DNA of 64,000 nt from Daucus carota subsp. sativus (GCF_001625215.2 NC_030385.2:38341598-38405597); one strand, 5' to 3'. Shown: positions 1 to 14,190, counted from the first letter of the stretch. Notes: generated by a model from the sequence alone, not told the origin. A program made the numbers and translations.

Positions 1-20
1 ATTTTCTTTCTGGATTGCAG

Positions 21-375
21 ACTAAAGAAGTCATCTGTTTCATCATTTGTTTTGGATTGCGAGCTTGTCGCTTATGACCGTGAGAAAAAGAAAATCTTAC
101 CTTTCCAGGTAATGTTATATACTTATATACAATCCAATTAATGTAGCTCAGCTCTCAGCTTAACTAACCCTTTAATTCCAACTAATATAAAATTAAACGT
201 GTGGTCTTTTGCCAACTGATGGTACTAGCCAAGGCCATGTCCAGCACTTGTGATGTTGAACACAAATGAGGCACACATATTCTTATGCAAGTTGCTGGTT
301 TTATAAATACCATTCCGCTCCAGTGACCAGTGCCTTATAAATGTTGGAGAACTCAGCAACTTACATCTCCCTATA

Positions 376-413
<38 letters not shown>

Positions 414-3400
414 ACATATATATTATTCTGACTCTTCTGGTTCGGTCTCCATACCCGTGTCGGACACTTGGACACCCGGACACTTATCTCATGTCGGATC
501 CTTCGACGGAAATGCTAGCTAGTATTTTCTGCAGGATCGTTCTGGTTGGACAATACTCTGGGGATTTTATTGTGTGCACTAATCAGTTACACATACTCTC
601 CTTGATAGTCAGGAGAAGTAGTCAAATGGCTTATCTTTGGGTGACGTTGCTGATATTCGTTTTTTGGCAGGTTTTAAGCACACGTGCCCGCAAAAATGTA
701 ATGATCAGTGACATCAAAGTTGAAGTTTGCATTTTTGCATTTGATATTCTTTACCTGAATGGTCAGACACTTCTACAGGAGCAGCTTAATGTTCGTAAGG
801 AAGTGAGTTACCCCAATTTTACATTTACTTGCTGGTCTCTCAATCTATTTGTTTCTGTTTTCCTGTTTAACGAGAAATATAAGAAAAATGGCCGGCACAT
901 ATTGTTTTTAAGGGTCTACATGAGGCTGAACTACTGCCGTAAGGAAAGGTGACTATGTACTTGTAGTTGTTGGGTGCTTGTTATAGAATTGTGTGAACAA
1001 TTTTTCGCAAAGGATTTTAAATCACATTAGAGAGCTTAAGAATAATCTGCAAGAAGTGCCTTTTACCATGGATTGTAATTGAGGTCATCTGGTGACTTTT
1101 ATTATTTAGGCAGTGTCTGACACTCGCGCTCTGATTACTGTCAAGAACTGTACAATAGCTTTCTTTTTCTCAAGTTTTACCTTATTTATGTGCGTGTGTT
1201 CAACTAACGATTTAGGTTCTGGCTTCTGCAGCATCTGTATAAGTCATTTGAGGAAGAACCCTGCTATTTTCAGTTTGCTACAGCAATGACATCCACTGAT
1301 CTTGAGGAAATACAGAAGTTTCTTGAGGATTCTGTCGATGCAAGGTATTTTTTGAGAAATTGGCGACTACAAAAGTTCATCTAAAAGCTCAAAATTGTGT
1401 GGAAAAATAAATTGAACTTAAGAAGCATAATGTAGCATAAAATGACATATAGCAAGCATGGTTGTTACGTCGCTCGACTAGTCGCGACTAGTCGACGACT
1501 AGTCGAGCAGTCGGTGGAGGACGGTCGACTGGCCTCCTCGACTGGCTGTTTGTAAGTATTTCGCTCGACTGGTTCATGACTGGTCGACTGGGTCGACTTG
1601 TCGACCCGACTGGTCGACCCAGTCGCCCGACTGGTTCCAGATTTGCAAAAAAAAAGCCCAGATTTGCAAAAAAAAAACAACCAACCCAAGGTATTAAAAA
1701 AAGCCCGACTGGTTCCTTCTTTTTATCTACAAGCCCTATTATATGTAAAAACAGAGTACCCACACTCATATATACATACATAACACATATATATACACAG
1801 ACTCACTGAGTCATATATGTATATACACACTGAATAGTTGTATGTATATATACACACAGTCAAACAATATATATTACACACAATTATACACACACTTATA
1901 GAACAGATAATGGAATCAATACACTTGTTTTTTGTTCATATACACACAGTCATATATGTGTATTCTGTTTCTCTGCCTACTGTTTTCTGCTGGCCAGGTA
2001 TGTATTCTGCATCTCTGTCTTAGTTTACTTTGCTTCCTATAATCCTATTTGTGCAGTCAATTGTGTGTAGAAGTGTAGAATATGTATATATATATATAAA
2101 ATTACTAATTTTATACTTTGTCGACTAGTGTCGACTAGTCTACGACTAGTCACGACTCGACTTGCCGGACACTCCGGTCGACTCGACTCGACTTACCGAC
2201 GTAACAACCATGATAGCAAGTACCAAGCAAAATAATAGTTATCATACTTGAAGAATAAATTGTTAAACCTTACTGCTAGTCCCATATATAGCTTCAAATT
2301 ATGAGTGAATTTTTTCGTCTGATATGTGTAACGATTAATTACATGCTCTCATGCTTAATCAAATTCTCCTTTTGTAATTCCTCCGTACTCTAATATCACC
2401 CCCCCTCGAGCCTTGAATATGAAATGTTTTTTGTCCTGAACCATAAAGGGTGGGTTTTGATCTTTTGTGCTTTTTTTTCTTTTCTTCCTATAACAAAGTC
2501 AACACATATGCATACACATCCAATTTTACTTGCCAGTAACTAGCCTATTGGTATTGTTCTACGTCAAATTTCGTGCAGCATAAGCCATAGAATGGTAAAC
2601 TCACTTAAATGTCTGCCATTCTATGGACATTGTATGTTGCTGTGCAGACTGTAAGAAGAAAGAATTGAGTTTCCTGTGACCGATCTCTCTTAAAAAGATT
2701 ATCAACATCAGAACATTGAAACTAAAACACCCTCTTTTCAATGATGTTATTTTGCAGTTGGCCATTGTGTTATACTCCATTTTGTTAGTATTAAATATAA
2801 GCATGAATTTACCTTTGAACACTACAGGCATCTTTTTTCTTTTTTGATTTTTTTCGAGCTAGATGATTTTACATTTTTCCTGCCTTTTGCATTTATGTTT
2901 CATTGCAGCTGCGAGGGACTGATTATCAAAACATTAAGTAGAGATGCTACATATGAACCTTCAAAGAGGTCAAATAACTGGCTCAAACTAAAGAAAGATT
3001 ACATGGAAAGGTTGATAACAATACATCAACCATTTTTTTGCATCTTACTCTTTTTGCAGAACTTACATTAATGGTATTGGTTATGATTGTGCATGTAGTA
3101 TTGGCGATTCACTTGATCTAGTACCTATTGCTGCTTTCCATGGACGAGGGAAACGAACTGGTAATCCTACAGAAAGATTAATTTGAAACAGTTAACATCT
3201 CATATTGTGAAATTGAAGTATCTTAAAACTGCATTGCTTGCCAGTGTTTTTGCAAATTTATTATATCGTACTTCAAATTTCGAAGTTCAGTCTAGAGTTC
3301 ATGCCACTTGCCTATTATTGGTGTCACTTGGTAGGATTGCGGAGGGGTTTCTTTTAATGGATAAACATGAATCTTCTTTGTTTCCTTGTAGGTGTATATG

Positions 3401-5978
3401 GCGCTTTTCTGCTTGCTTGTTATGATAGCAGCAGCGAAGCATATCAAACCATTTGTAAAATCGGTGAGGAATATCATTATCTTCCAAGTTTCCCTGATGA
3501 TTTATAAGTGTCTACCCATCCCCGTGGAAAGCGTCAACTTCCATATATTAGAACTATGTTAGATTTTAAGGGATAGCCAAGACTTCAGGATATCTCACCT
3601 TTCCACATAAAGCTTACTACATAATTATGCGTCATTTGTGTGGTGTGAAATTATCGAAATAATAAGTTTGCAGTGAAGCCGTAAGAAAAGGAGTCAGTTG
3701 TCTAGTTAAATAGCTTTTCTTAATATGAGAATTTCACAGTTCTAATGCGACTTCTATGGTTTGTGATCATTGTTAGGCACTGGATTTACTGAACAAGTGC
3801 TTGAGGAGAGATCTACCAGTCTACGTTCTAAAGTGATCCCAAAGGCAAAGGTAGGGCTTAAATCTATTTTGTTGGCTTGTTCCCTCTCCTTTAAAAAAAT
3901 ATTGCTGGCTAACAATTTTTTTGCAGTCCTACTATCGTTATGCAGATAAGATTTCTCCAGATGTATGGTTTGAAACAACCGAGGTGATTGTTTAAGCATT
4001 TATTTAATTTAGTATCATCCGAAGTTTGGTTAGTACTTGTTTCATATTTATATATGCCTGTGGGGTGATTTTATTTACATATCATCCTATCATGCCTTAG
4101 AATACTTGTCTAGGCTAAAAGTCAGATAATCACTGAAACACACTAAAAATCCCTGAACTAGTGCAATTACCTTGAACACTTCGTCACACACCGAAGAGGT
4201 AGCAATGGCAGTTTCAAAAAGGCAGCATGATGAAATAGACTGGCACTGGGAATTGAAATGAGTTAAATTCTTAGATAACATCAGCCTTTCAGGGAATGTA
4301 TTCATAAGGTATCAGTGTTAGAGAAGCATATCAGAATCGGCAGAGAAGAACTGGCTGCCAATTTTGGAACTGAAACCTGTTATTTCTTTGCTTGGTTATA
4401 CAAGGGTATGCTTTGAGGTGTCTTATCAAGAACCCTGCTACAATTAGAGGGTCATGATAGGCATTAGACAACACGAATGAAGATGGAAGAGTTTCTCTTC
4501 AATGCTATCTTCCTTTAGGAAGTAAACTCATATTGTAGTATAAATAGGTATCTTAGCTATTCTCTTTTTTTGAGATTTCTGGTGGTCCGAACTACATCCT
4601 GACACCGTTTTTGCGGACACAGCAATGCCCATACATTAGTAAAAATGAAACTTCAGAAAGTACAGTATGTTTTCGAACACATGTTAAAGTTATTAGTTTG
4701 CAATTTTGCATCATCTAAGTTGGCTCTGAAGTGTTGAGCAAAGTATGCTGGCAAGCAAATATTGAAATGACTACATGTAACTTGGTATTGCAGTCATTTT
4801 AATGTTTAAAAAGGCTATGCACGACTCACGAGCTCTTCCTTTTGTGCTACTTTGGCCCGGATCATTGCTGATTCATAAAATCTCTGCACTTCCTTCATTG
4901 GGGCTGATGTTGAAGCATTATCGTTACATGTTTTTGCTCCAGAGTACCAGATTCACACATATTAAGCTATTTCACTGTGTATGGCTTATATATTACCAAT
5001 TTACCATCTACTGTACCAAATCTCTTTAGTCCTCGCACTTGCCACTTAATCTTTGCATATATGTGATTGCAATCTTCCTCTATCTCAGCTTGAAATATTG
5101 TAATGGGATGCTTCTGCCTCAACTATTTACATATTTTTGGATGTTCTCTTTCAGGTTTGGGAGGTCAAAGCTGCAGATTTGACCATCAGTCCCGTCTATT
5201 GTGCTGCCATCGGGATTGTGGATTCTGAGAAGGTTAATTGCTTAATCAATTTTTTTGAAGGTGTTTTATTATTCAGAACTTGCAGGAATGTAATTCTAAG
5301 CTTTCACATTGTGTTTGGTTGGTATGAACAAAATGATTTTTGTACCAATTTATAGGTGAACATTTTTAAATTGGTTCCTTCATTCCGTTACTTAATTTGA
5401 GAAGGAATGCTCCATTCTCCATTCTCCATCCTACTTGTTTGTTTCACAAATCTTATTATAGAAATTCGCACTCACTTTTTCCACTCATTCGTATCTCCAT
5501 TTTGCATCATTAATTTTGCTAAGAATCTTTCTTTCCATTCTATTCTCCCCAACTAAACGGAGCATCAGGGTTTGTGTATAGTGATTTTTAGCAGGTTACA
5601 AACCCCTCTCCATTGTGTATGGGGGACCTGCTTCAGTATGACTATTTGTCGTGTATATTAAACGCAAAATAGTTTTTAATATTTATTATGCATGCTTATA
5701 CTGTTATTCTCATATTCTTTGAAAAAGGGCATCTCTCTCCGATTTCCACGGCTGGTTCGTGTACGAGAAGACAAGGCTCCAGAGCAAGCTTCATCATCGG
5801 AACAGGTTAGATATAATTATTCGCTGTTTACTCTACTCCTTGGACCTTTTGATTGACTATGCTACTACATTACAATCTTGCTTGTTACTACCAATTCCCA
5901 TGCTTATAGGTAGCTGAAATGTATAAAGCTCAAAAGCACACCCAAAAGCACTACGAAGATGATGATAAGGACGAGTGA
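21..5978 (+). CDS. LIG1: DNA ligase 1 (ATP-dependent), 3' part of gene
   Basis: Nuclear/organellar replicative ligase that seals nicks using an enzyme-AMP intermediate. The 5' end lies outside the window. Exons seen: 21-108, 671-802, 1232-1344, 2909-3010, 3099-3160, 3392-3463, 3777-3850, 3927-3983, 5155-5232, 5728-5805, 5910-5978 (stop TGA). All junctions are GT-AG and keep one frame, giving about 307 C-terminal residues of a protein usually near 790. Visible nucleotidyltransferase motifs are III ([12 protein letters not shown]), IIIa ([10 protein letters not shown]), IV (CEGLIIKTL) and V ([10 protein letters not shown]), then the OB-fold with motif VI-like [12 protein letters not shown]. The C-terminus is acidic (DDDKDE). 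The adenylated lysine of motif I must lie upstream of base 1. The intron at 1345-2908 carries a hAT-type insertion. A donor-like site just after the stop (about 5999) and an acceptor near 6852 suggest a 3'-UTR intron, which is inference. Family assignment is very secure. Confidence 0.95.
376..424. repeat. (TA)n(TG)n compound microsatellite
   Basis: A TA run passes directly into about twelve TG units and back into TA inside a LIG1 intron. It is a simple length-variable marker; no function is indicated. Confidence 0.9.
1457..2212. mobile_element. Non-autonomous hAT-type transposon in LIG1 intron
   Basis: The 756-bp element has perfect 16-bp terminal inverted repeats, CATGGTTGTTACGTCG at the left and its complement at the right. 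It is flanked by an exact 8-bp duplication ATAGCAAG (1449-1456 and 2213-2220), the duplication length of hAT transposons. Both ends hold clusters of short palindromes of the CGACTAGTCG/GTCGAC type (about 1468-1640 and 2120-2195), which could act as subterminal transposase sites. The middle is AT-rich with A-runs and TA/CA tracts and encodes no transposase; small open frames here are not genes. It lies in the intron between ligase motif IIIa and motif IV and leaves the splice sites intact. Confidence 0.88.
5310..5562. mobile_element. Possible MITE in LIG1 intron
   Basis: The ends are related in inverse (left has GTTTGGTTGG, right has CCAACTAAAC) and CAT occurs directly on both sides (5307-5309, 5563-5565). 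The interior carries ATTC-rich text typical of plant Tourist/hAT-like MITEs. Repeats are short and imperfect, so the assignment is tentative. Confidence 0.35.
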
Positions 5979-8900
5979 AGAAGCAAAAGCTTCCATGGTA
6001 CGATCTCCAATCAGTTGGTCTTCTGGCTCTTAGAAATATGCCTCAACTTGTAGCACTTACCTCATTCTATCTGCCAAAAATAGAAGTCATGCCTGATTTA
6101 ATTAGTTTGACTGTGTTAATTATGTATTAATGTAGTTAACATCTTATAAAAGGTTTTGCTAATCTCTTTCCTACATATCTTCGATATTAAACTCTAATAT
6201 TTTTGTGATTGTCTGGGCAGTTTATAAAATTGTCTAATCTAAAGCTTTAATAAGATTAGTAATTTGGTAATTTTCTACAATCCACGAAAATGATAAAAAG
6301 AACAGACAAAGGACCATGGTACTTACGCCAATGGCGGAGCAAGTAGATGACAAAAATAAAGCTTGTAAAGTGCTGCCAGTATAGGCAAATACATTGCAAA
6401 TATTTTTTTTTTGAACCACTGCTGCATAACAAAATTAGTTACATACACAATATGGCTATCTGCATATATTCATTGCATAATTAAGGTAAATGTTGTTCAC
6501 CTGCTAACACTTTTCATGTTATTTTTTGTCAGTGCCTTCTTTAAGAAAGTTGATGGTTGTCTTCAAGTCCTATATGCAAAAACTTAGCATATGTCTTTAG
6601 AAAAAGAAGTATTTCCCTTGTTTAAGAAGACTGTAAATGTACATATGCTTTTGTTTTCTATATATTGGATTTATGGAATAGCCAATAGTGCTGGCATACA
6701 ACCCGATACTAGGCTAGCTTGTTTTAATTTTGCTTAGCATCTACCTTGTGCAAATATGATACAACACTGTGGTTACCAAATTACCTGTCAAAAATAATAG
6801 AAGCTTAAAAATCTGAGTTTTTTCCCCCTCTCATCTTGTACCTATGTTCCAGGATCACAGTGCAAATGGTCCAGCTGCTGTATTTCTCTAAGATTGTCCA
6901 TAGTGATGACTCTGCCCCCAACAAGTAACTTGATGTTGATATCTGTTACTACCCTATGAGTCAGGTTAGCCACTGGAAGATCTGTACCGGGATAGAGACA
7001 TTTCTATATAAAGCTGTACCCTTTCGAAATTGTTCCAACCTGTATGCTAATGATCTGGCCCATATTCATGTTTTAGACTTTAGGACTCCAGATTTTTGAT
7101 CCGGATGCTTTTTCTGACTTAATAGATGGCTATATAGCATATTAGCGTGTTATATTGTATACTTGTATATTGTGCCTATCAAAGTCTTGACTTCTTCCTC
7201 TGATTAGTGTATATGGTCTGTTGCTATTTTGCGGGATCAACAATCAACATCATACCAACACTTCCGCAAAGTAATACATGCACAGTACTTGAAAAGTGTC
7301 CTAAAAGCCTTAGAAAGTCTATGAAGTCCTTGTCTATCGTAGAATGAGTGAAATCTGGGCTGTCTTATACCATTTTTCTTCTGGTAATATTAGAATTATA
7401 TGTGACTTCCAGTCGAGCTATCGTGATGTAGGTATAGAAACTTCTTGGCTTTGTTCAAGTAAAAGTATTTGAGGTAGATGTGAGTCTGAGTCAAGGCAAT
7501 GTGATCCAGGCATTGAAAATTCCTACTTACATTTTTGTTGGCCTTTGCGTGTGGACCGCGGTGTTGACATCAGTCATATGGTGCCCCTCTGTTTTGCCAT
7601 TGCATGCAATCATAAGCTTTGTGAATAAAAGCATCTATAACTATTCAAAGTCTCTCTAGTTGAAATGGAGGTAAAAGAATCCTTAATTTTGTGAATTTTC
7701 TAATTGATACCATACTTAAATATGATAATCTATAATTTTAAGATTAAGTTTGAAGTTTAACTCCCTTTTTTCCAATTTAGTCAGCATATATTAGAGTCAC
7801 GTTGAATGATAATACATGTTTTAATAGGTAACTTAAAGATTATTTCGTGTTGAGAAGTATTCTAATTTTTCCAGAAGGTGATAGGTTTAGTCGGGTTAAA
7901 ACTTAAGCAATGACTGCGGTATAGTTTAGTAGCCGTTACGATTTTGGAGTTTATGTTGTACTATTTCATAGCTTTACAAAATTAAAACTAAATTTAAATT
8001 CGCTAAAAGTAACATTTATTTCTACCCTCTAATACCTCTCACTTATTTTTATTCCATTTTCAACTTCTCTTTTTCTTCATTTCATGTTTGTGTTGAGAAC
8101 TGGTCTATTTAAAATTTTAAGGACAGGAAGTCATTCAGATCTTATGTTATATTTCAACATTACCCTCACTCAAAATTCTACCATCTCACAGAAATTTTGA
8201 ATAATTATAAGTCCAGCAAGATAATTGTATCTGCAAGATTTGAAAACCTCTGCCAACATGAAATTTAAAGCTTGGAATTTTGAAAATCTCTAATTTAATT
8301 TAATTGTTTTTTGATACAATCATGTTTTCTTCTGAAGTGTAATCAACTTCAAAGACTAAGAACATACTTTTTTGCATTGATAAAATCGCAAACAGAACTG
8401 GTGATAACAGGAATATTTTTTTTTTTTTTTACTATTGGGTTAGTTTAATAAACAGATGATTAGTACTAGATATGTTGGGTAATCAGTCATGTCAGGCTAG
8501 TATTAAACAGTAAATGATAGTGGTATTTTGGGTAGTTTAAAAAATGGTGTGGTGTGGACATATAGCTGCAATTCACCTTCCTTGTTTCTTTATTCAACCA
8601 ACAAGGACACTTTTGAACATGTTTGCTTGGCTTTTGTGAGAAAAGAATGTTCATGTAAAAGGAAATGTGATTATAATATAGAATGAAAAAAAGCTAGCGG
8701 TTGCAAGTGAGGGGCTCAAAGAGAAAGAAAAAGCTTAAAAAGAAATATAGAAATGATTCCAGAGACATCAAATCACATTATAATAACTAATACTCACCAT
8801 TAGGTCACTAGTATCAAATCTTGATTCTGATTTGTGGGTCATGCACACAACAAGGATGCCTCTTAGACTTTCATCATGTTTCTCAGTTTCTCTCTTCTGC

Positions 8901-9485
8901 CTTGTACATGTATCCATACAAGATCTTGGTACCTCTTAGTGTTACTGCACATACTTGGTTTGGTCATAGATTCTTGTAATTATATGTTATATCTTACAAT
9001 TACAAAAAATCGCGGAAAAAATATTGCAACAATCAATTGTCGGGAAGTAATACTGAAATCGGCCATATGAAAGAAAACAGATCTGTTGCATATAATTGGA
9101 TATTGAGTCATGAACCACAAAAGTCCTGCATACTGCATACACACATGTAACTACCATAAATCATCACAAGATTACATGTTACTTTGATAGTTAAATTAAG
9201 AAAAAGCAAACAACTTTCAATATCACAGCCCAGCAAATGAAAAGAAAGAGATGTGATATGTGACAAACAGAAAAATGTTGCAACTAATCAACCACTGGCT
9301 GTAAGAAAAAGGGAAGCCATAGACAAAGATCAAGCTTCCTCTTTTTTCCTCTTCCTTGAGTAGTCCACCTAGTTTACTTGAGTCCTTTTTACAAATGCTA
9401 GCAGTACATAATCTCATTCATCAGCTCATCACACTAACAAGTACAGTAGATTTCTTTTTCTAAATTAAGATGCTCTGCCATAATG
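5979..9485. other. LIG1 3' flank and intergenic DNA
   Basis: AT-rich DNA following the ligase stop codon. The first kilobase probably holds 3' UTR sequence, since sequence after a putative acceptor near 6852 reads as a last untranslated exon. I found no coding exon, RNA gene or clear transposon in the rest. It separates the ligase gene from the convergent DUF1635 gene. Confidence 0.5.
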
Positions 9486-10455
9486 TCACCTAATCAAAGA
9501 CAGTTTTTCCCTCTGACACTTAGTATCTGTGCAAGAATCAGTGATTTCACTGAACACCCTTTTTTTGTTAAGTCCTTGAAAGTTGTTAATGTTGCTAAAA
9601 GTAGTAATATCCATGAAAGGGTCTTGGTGGGGGAGCTGAGATGCTTGCTGTGGTGATGGCAGTGGTAGTGGTAGTGGCGGCGGGATGGTGACAGGTGGTG
9701 GTGGGATCTGGTAGTTGTCGAGTGGCGGTGGAGGGTGGCGCCAGTTGGGTAAAGGTCCAGCAAGAAGAAGGGTGTGAAGTAATGGCCCTGCTTTCATCAC
9801 AGCTTGCAGGAACTTCCCTTTTTCAGGCAATGGCTTGTCTTTTGGGAAGAAAAAGTCCTGGTCTTTTTCTTGAATTGTGTCAAGAATTGGTGAGGAAACA
9901 ATGCTTTCTTCGCAGTCTGATGAAGAGAAGTTGGCAGTTCTGGGATCATCTTCGATGCTGGAGACTCCGGAATGGGGAGCTGTTTGATTCTGATAATGGA
10001 ATTGTTGAAGCTGCATTTGTTGTTGTTGCTGCTGTTGTTGTTGGAGTAGCAGTTTGTCAAACAGGAGTTTCTGGCATATCTCTTGGGCTTCATCTCTGTC
10101 TCTCATGGTTTTCTCCAGCATATCCCTGAGTTCCATAAGCTGATCATCTCTCATTTTCATCTCCTCTTGAGCTCTTAACTTGGTGGTTTCTAGCTCCAAA
10201 GTTGTCACCAGAAGTGTCTGTGATAGCTCCTCCATTGTCTGCACAATTTTAACCAAAAAAAATAAAAATCAGTCCAATGATCCTATAGGACGTTTAGTTT
10301 CAGATGTAAGCATAACTTATCTCTAAACGACACGTCGGACATAGAACTCGGAACATTCTGCATATTTGAATGAATTAAGTTAAAGAGAAGAAAAATCAAA
10401 CCTTTCCTTGGAAGAAGTAAGGCCAAGTAAGAAACTGGCTCTGCTGATTGTCCAT
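9486..10455 (-). CDS. DUF1635 family protein (enabled-like)
   Basis: Two exons: 10402-10455 (18 codons, beginning MDNQQSQFLTWPYFFQGK) and 9486-10238, for 268 residues. The start was chosen because the short first exon reaches a good GT donor in phase and matches the usual N-terminus of this family. The coiled-coil MEELSQTLLVTTLELETTKL with LRDMLEKTMRDRDEAQE follows, then a polyglutamine tract (about residues 80-90), a serine/acidic segment, the family signature AGPLLHTLLLAGPLPNW, and proline runs PPPPLDNYQIPPPP. The family is plant-specific with no known biochemical activity; the coiled coil suggests oligomerisation. Its neighbour is the ASAP1-like gene on the same strand, as I recall for Arabidopsis At2g28140/At2g28130. 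An overlapping plus-strand frame (9695-10129) is a composition shadow. Confidence 0.88.
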
Positions 10456-10543
10456 GCTGTAGCAATGAAGGTAATGAGAGAAGGAGAAAAAGAGTAGTTA
10501 AATTTGGTAGTAATGGAATAAGTTGACTAGCTTTGGTGTGTCA

Positions 10544-10551
10544 ATATATAT
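10544..10551 (-). promoter_or_regulatory. Candidate TATA box of DUF1635 gene
   Basis: TATATATA about 90 bases upstream of the start codon on the minus strand, at a plausible distance for a 5' UTR of about 60 bases. Based on position and sequence only. Confidence 0.45.
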
Positions 10552-13500
10552 ACAACTTTCACTGAGCATCTGTTATAGCAGTACCAAGTCCAACTGTTTA
10601 TGTTCAGTGCAGCATTAGATTTTTCATTTTCTACAAGTACTAATTATTTTATTTTATTATATTTTATATATTCTTAGGTATGAGTCGTTGGTTGGACAAA
10701 AGGGGAAAAAGCCAAAACCCTATATATCCTATCTATCACATGTAGGACTACAAGTCATCGATCTTCATACACAGTGTATTCGGTGGCTCTAGATATCAAT
10801 TTTTTACTTCCACAATAAATTTCAATACAAGGGTATTAATAAAATGCATGTTTAATGGGGTATTAGGTTGGATTCTTTAACTTTTTACATGGAAATTTGT
10901 GAGAATTATTGTCCCTCATCGTAAATAAACAATTTCATGCTTATGCTGCTACAAGACCGTCGTCTTATGCTTCAGTTCTATCTTCATACTCGTTTATTAT
11001 ATTTCTCTAAAATCATACAGACATGTGTTTTTCTATAAATGAGATGAATTAACAATGGACCCAATTATTTTTTTTCCTCCAATTTACGTTGGAACAATAA
11101 TGTGGTTAATTTTTTTTTCCAAAAGTAACATTCTTTTATAAAATTTGCCGACATAAAGAGCCAAGGATATTAATAATAAAATACTTTAAAATGAATTAGT
11201 AATCCAAGATCTACTATATACTATAAGCAAAATATGACGCGAGAAATTTTAAATACCGTCGCAGCTTTTTATTTTTTTTTTGAGAACTGAACTTATTTAA
11301 CTTCTGTCGATGGAATTAATTATATGAACAAATAACAATTGCAAGACAAAAAGGTGGTTCTTTCCGTGACAGCAACTGTTTTTATTTTCATAATACATAT
11401 TCAAGAAAATGTGAAAATTAATTAGCAATCGAAGAATCTTTGCAAAGACATTTTCTGACACTATTATTGACCAGAAAATATGCATGTTCACATTTCACAC
11501 AAGTAGAAAACCATAATCGCCGAAACTTATTTATTTTTACAACAGTTATTTAACGTCACACCAACTCTCATTCACACAACAGTTGAATAGAGTCAATAAA
11601 AAGCATTGAAAATGTTAGCCGAATTTTCCCTCCAATATTTGGCAGAAAAGGGGACATTTAATGGATACTTTTTGAAATGTAAAATCATGTTGGTGGGGAG
11701 TAATTAATTAGGCTTCCTTTTGACCTCTATGTTTAACTTGTAACCACAATTATTGACACACACAAGACACAACAGAAGCTCTCATGCGATACATGCATGC
11801 CACCATCCATGATCCTTGTGTTTTTCTACTGTTAAATGTTGTATGTTCAAATTGCATTTCCTATGCCGCTTCGTCAAATAAATTATTCATATGTTACAAA
11901 TTCTTAAGGTATCCATCAGGACGGAAATTTTTTATTGTTATATATTTGTCGAGATTGTAATTATTAAGATAGTTCATGTTCGATTAAAACCTGTGATAAT
12001 ATTTTATTAAATTTAAATATAAGTATAAATGATCCGGGGTGCCAAAATGTAGACTGTGTAGCAATCAGGAATAAGAGCGAATATAGAAGATACTTTTACG
12101 TGATTAGAAGAAGTTTGAAAAAATTATAACTAACCATGTGAAAAATAAACCATATGTAAAATCATATATCAAATCAGCCAATATTTACGACTTGACACAT
12201 CAAGTTTATGACTGGCCTCCGCCATTATTAGTCCTGCACCGATTCCAGTTTTTATGAAATAAGAATATCAATTTTCTGTCTCGATCATTAGCCCAGCGAA
12301 CACTTCGGAGCTATTTATGTTCAGCCTATCTGATTATTATTACTACATAATTACTATTAGTGAAACTCCTAAACATAGTTTATACATAGACTATTTATCA
12401 AATATCAATGTCTCAGTTATTATTGAAGTAGTTTAAGTTAATTTTTTAAATTTCAAAATAAATTAATAAAGAAACCATATTAAGTGGGTAAGTGTATTTA
12501 AATTTTCGTTGAGAGTTAGAGGCTGTTTTCTTGTATAATAAGATTGTTCCTTTTCAAAGGAAAATCACAAGTAAATCTTTACTCAAAATCGAGGAACTAT
12601 ATTTATTTATTAAAACCTAAGAAATAAAATTGATTCGAGAACAGTTGAAAAAGGGCCACTAATGGACTATAATAGTATATAAATGCATGCGGAGAGTAGT
12701 TGTTTTAGTAATAATGCTCCTGGTATAACGAATATAACTGTAAGAATAAAATATAGTAAATAAAGAACAAAGTAATTATTACTAAGATTAAAGGTATAAA
12801 CAATCTTAAAATGAATATCCACGAAACAGAAAAAATAATTACACGAATAGTATACTAGGAATCATCAAGACTTGCACTAAAGGGCAGACAATGAAAAATC
12901 AATAGGCCACCGCTTTAGCCAGCATTAGCATCCCATTATAATTTAATTAGTGATTACTTTTTAATATTAAACTAAGTTTTCCTTTTGCTTGTAAGCATCA
13001 ACTTATTTTTCACTGTTTACTATTATTTTTCTATTTCAAAGAGATGCTTATACAAGGAGAATCTACAGAACCGCCGGATATATAAAAGAAACATTGTAGG
13101 AAAAAAAAATATAAACAAAAGAATAGCGGGGTCCAGGTACATCGTCTAGTGTACCGTTTTCTAAATGAATATATTGAATTGTTTGATTTTAAATATATAT
13201 ACTAATTTATAACGGATACCGTTCAAAAAACTTGAATTGCGATAATTCTGATAAAATTGCACCTTATTGCTGAGATAATCTATAAACTCGATTTTTACAA
13301 ACACATCAAATTGATATATCGTCATGAACCCTTCAATATGAAATAAAAGGAGAAAAAATGATAGTGAAAAGTCAGGAACCGTTCGCAAACACTATTCATC
13401 TCCAACATATAAGTGGACCTAGGGTAATTCTCAAACCTTGTTAATTAAGCAGCAAAACTGACAATGATGTTTATAACCTGAAATGATTACTTGTTCTGGT

Positions 13501-14190
13501 GTTGAGCAATCAAGTATTTTCAGAGTGTGGAAGTATTAGCTTTTGTGAAATGAATATCTCCATAAGGGTGTGCAACAAAACCAAAGTTAAAGGATAGGAG
13601 GAACTGAGTTGAGTGCATTCTCTCTCAGAAAAATGATTACAAAGCTGGTCTGTGAAACAATCAAAGTTACATGGTATGCTTCAGGGGAAGAGCTACTAAA
13701 GATGCTGCCAAGTTTAAAGAGAATTTTTGCAATTTAAGTGCCTTTGTTGGATTATTAAGTCAACACAACTCATGTAAACTTCACAAAAAGACCAACATTT
13801 TTACTCTAGGGTTTCACATAATATCAGCAAGGTCAAGATGAGACTTGTGAAGAAATAGTGATATAGAAAGAAGCATGCAGCACTATTTTACTAAGCTTGA
13901 AAATTAGTGGAGTGCATGCATTTCAGTTGTAAAATGTTATAGAGGATGACTAAAACCAAAAAATGAACACCAAAAAATAGGCAGACATATTGAATAGCAA
14001 ATTTACACCAAAAAAGCATCCAGTTAGTTCCTCATTCTGCAACTCAAGCCAAATGGGTTAACCAGCACGGGAACTAGGTTCATAGATTGATATTCAAAGA
14101 TATTGCCAAAATTCTAGTTTACAGACACTAATAATATTTAATCTTTCAAAGTTATAAAAATTTTAAGATACAGTTTATACCTAATCAGAA
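10552..14190. other. Intergenic AT-rich DNA
   Basis: About 3.6 kb between two minus-strand genes. It contains scattered A/T tracts and no open frame resembling a known protein. I found no convincing transposon ends or RNA genes here. The right edge should include the 3' UTR of the ASAP1-like gene, and the left edge the DUF1635 promoter. Confidence 0.5.

Noticed and set aside
392..952. 186-codon frame covering a LIG1 exon
   Set aside because: Only 671-802 is exon; the rest is intron, beginning in a TG microsatellite.
9695..10129. Long plus-strand open frame (144 codons)
   Set aside because: Lies exactly antisense to the DUF1635 second exon; valine/glycine-rich text reflects the complement of its poly-Q and proline codons.
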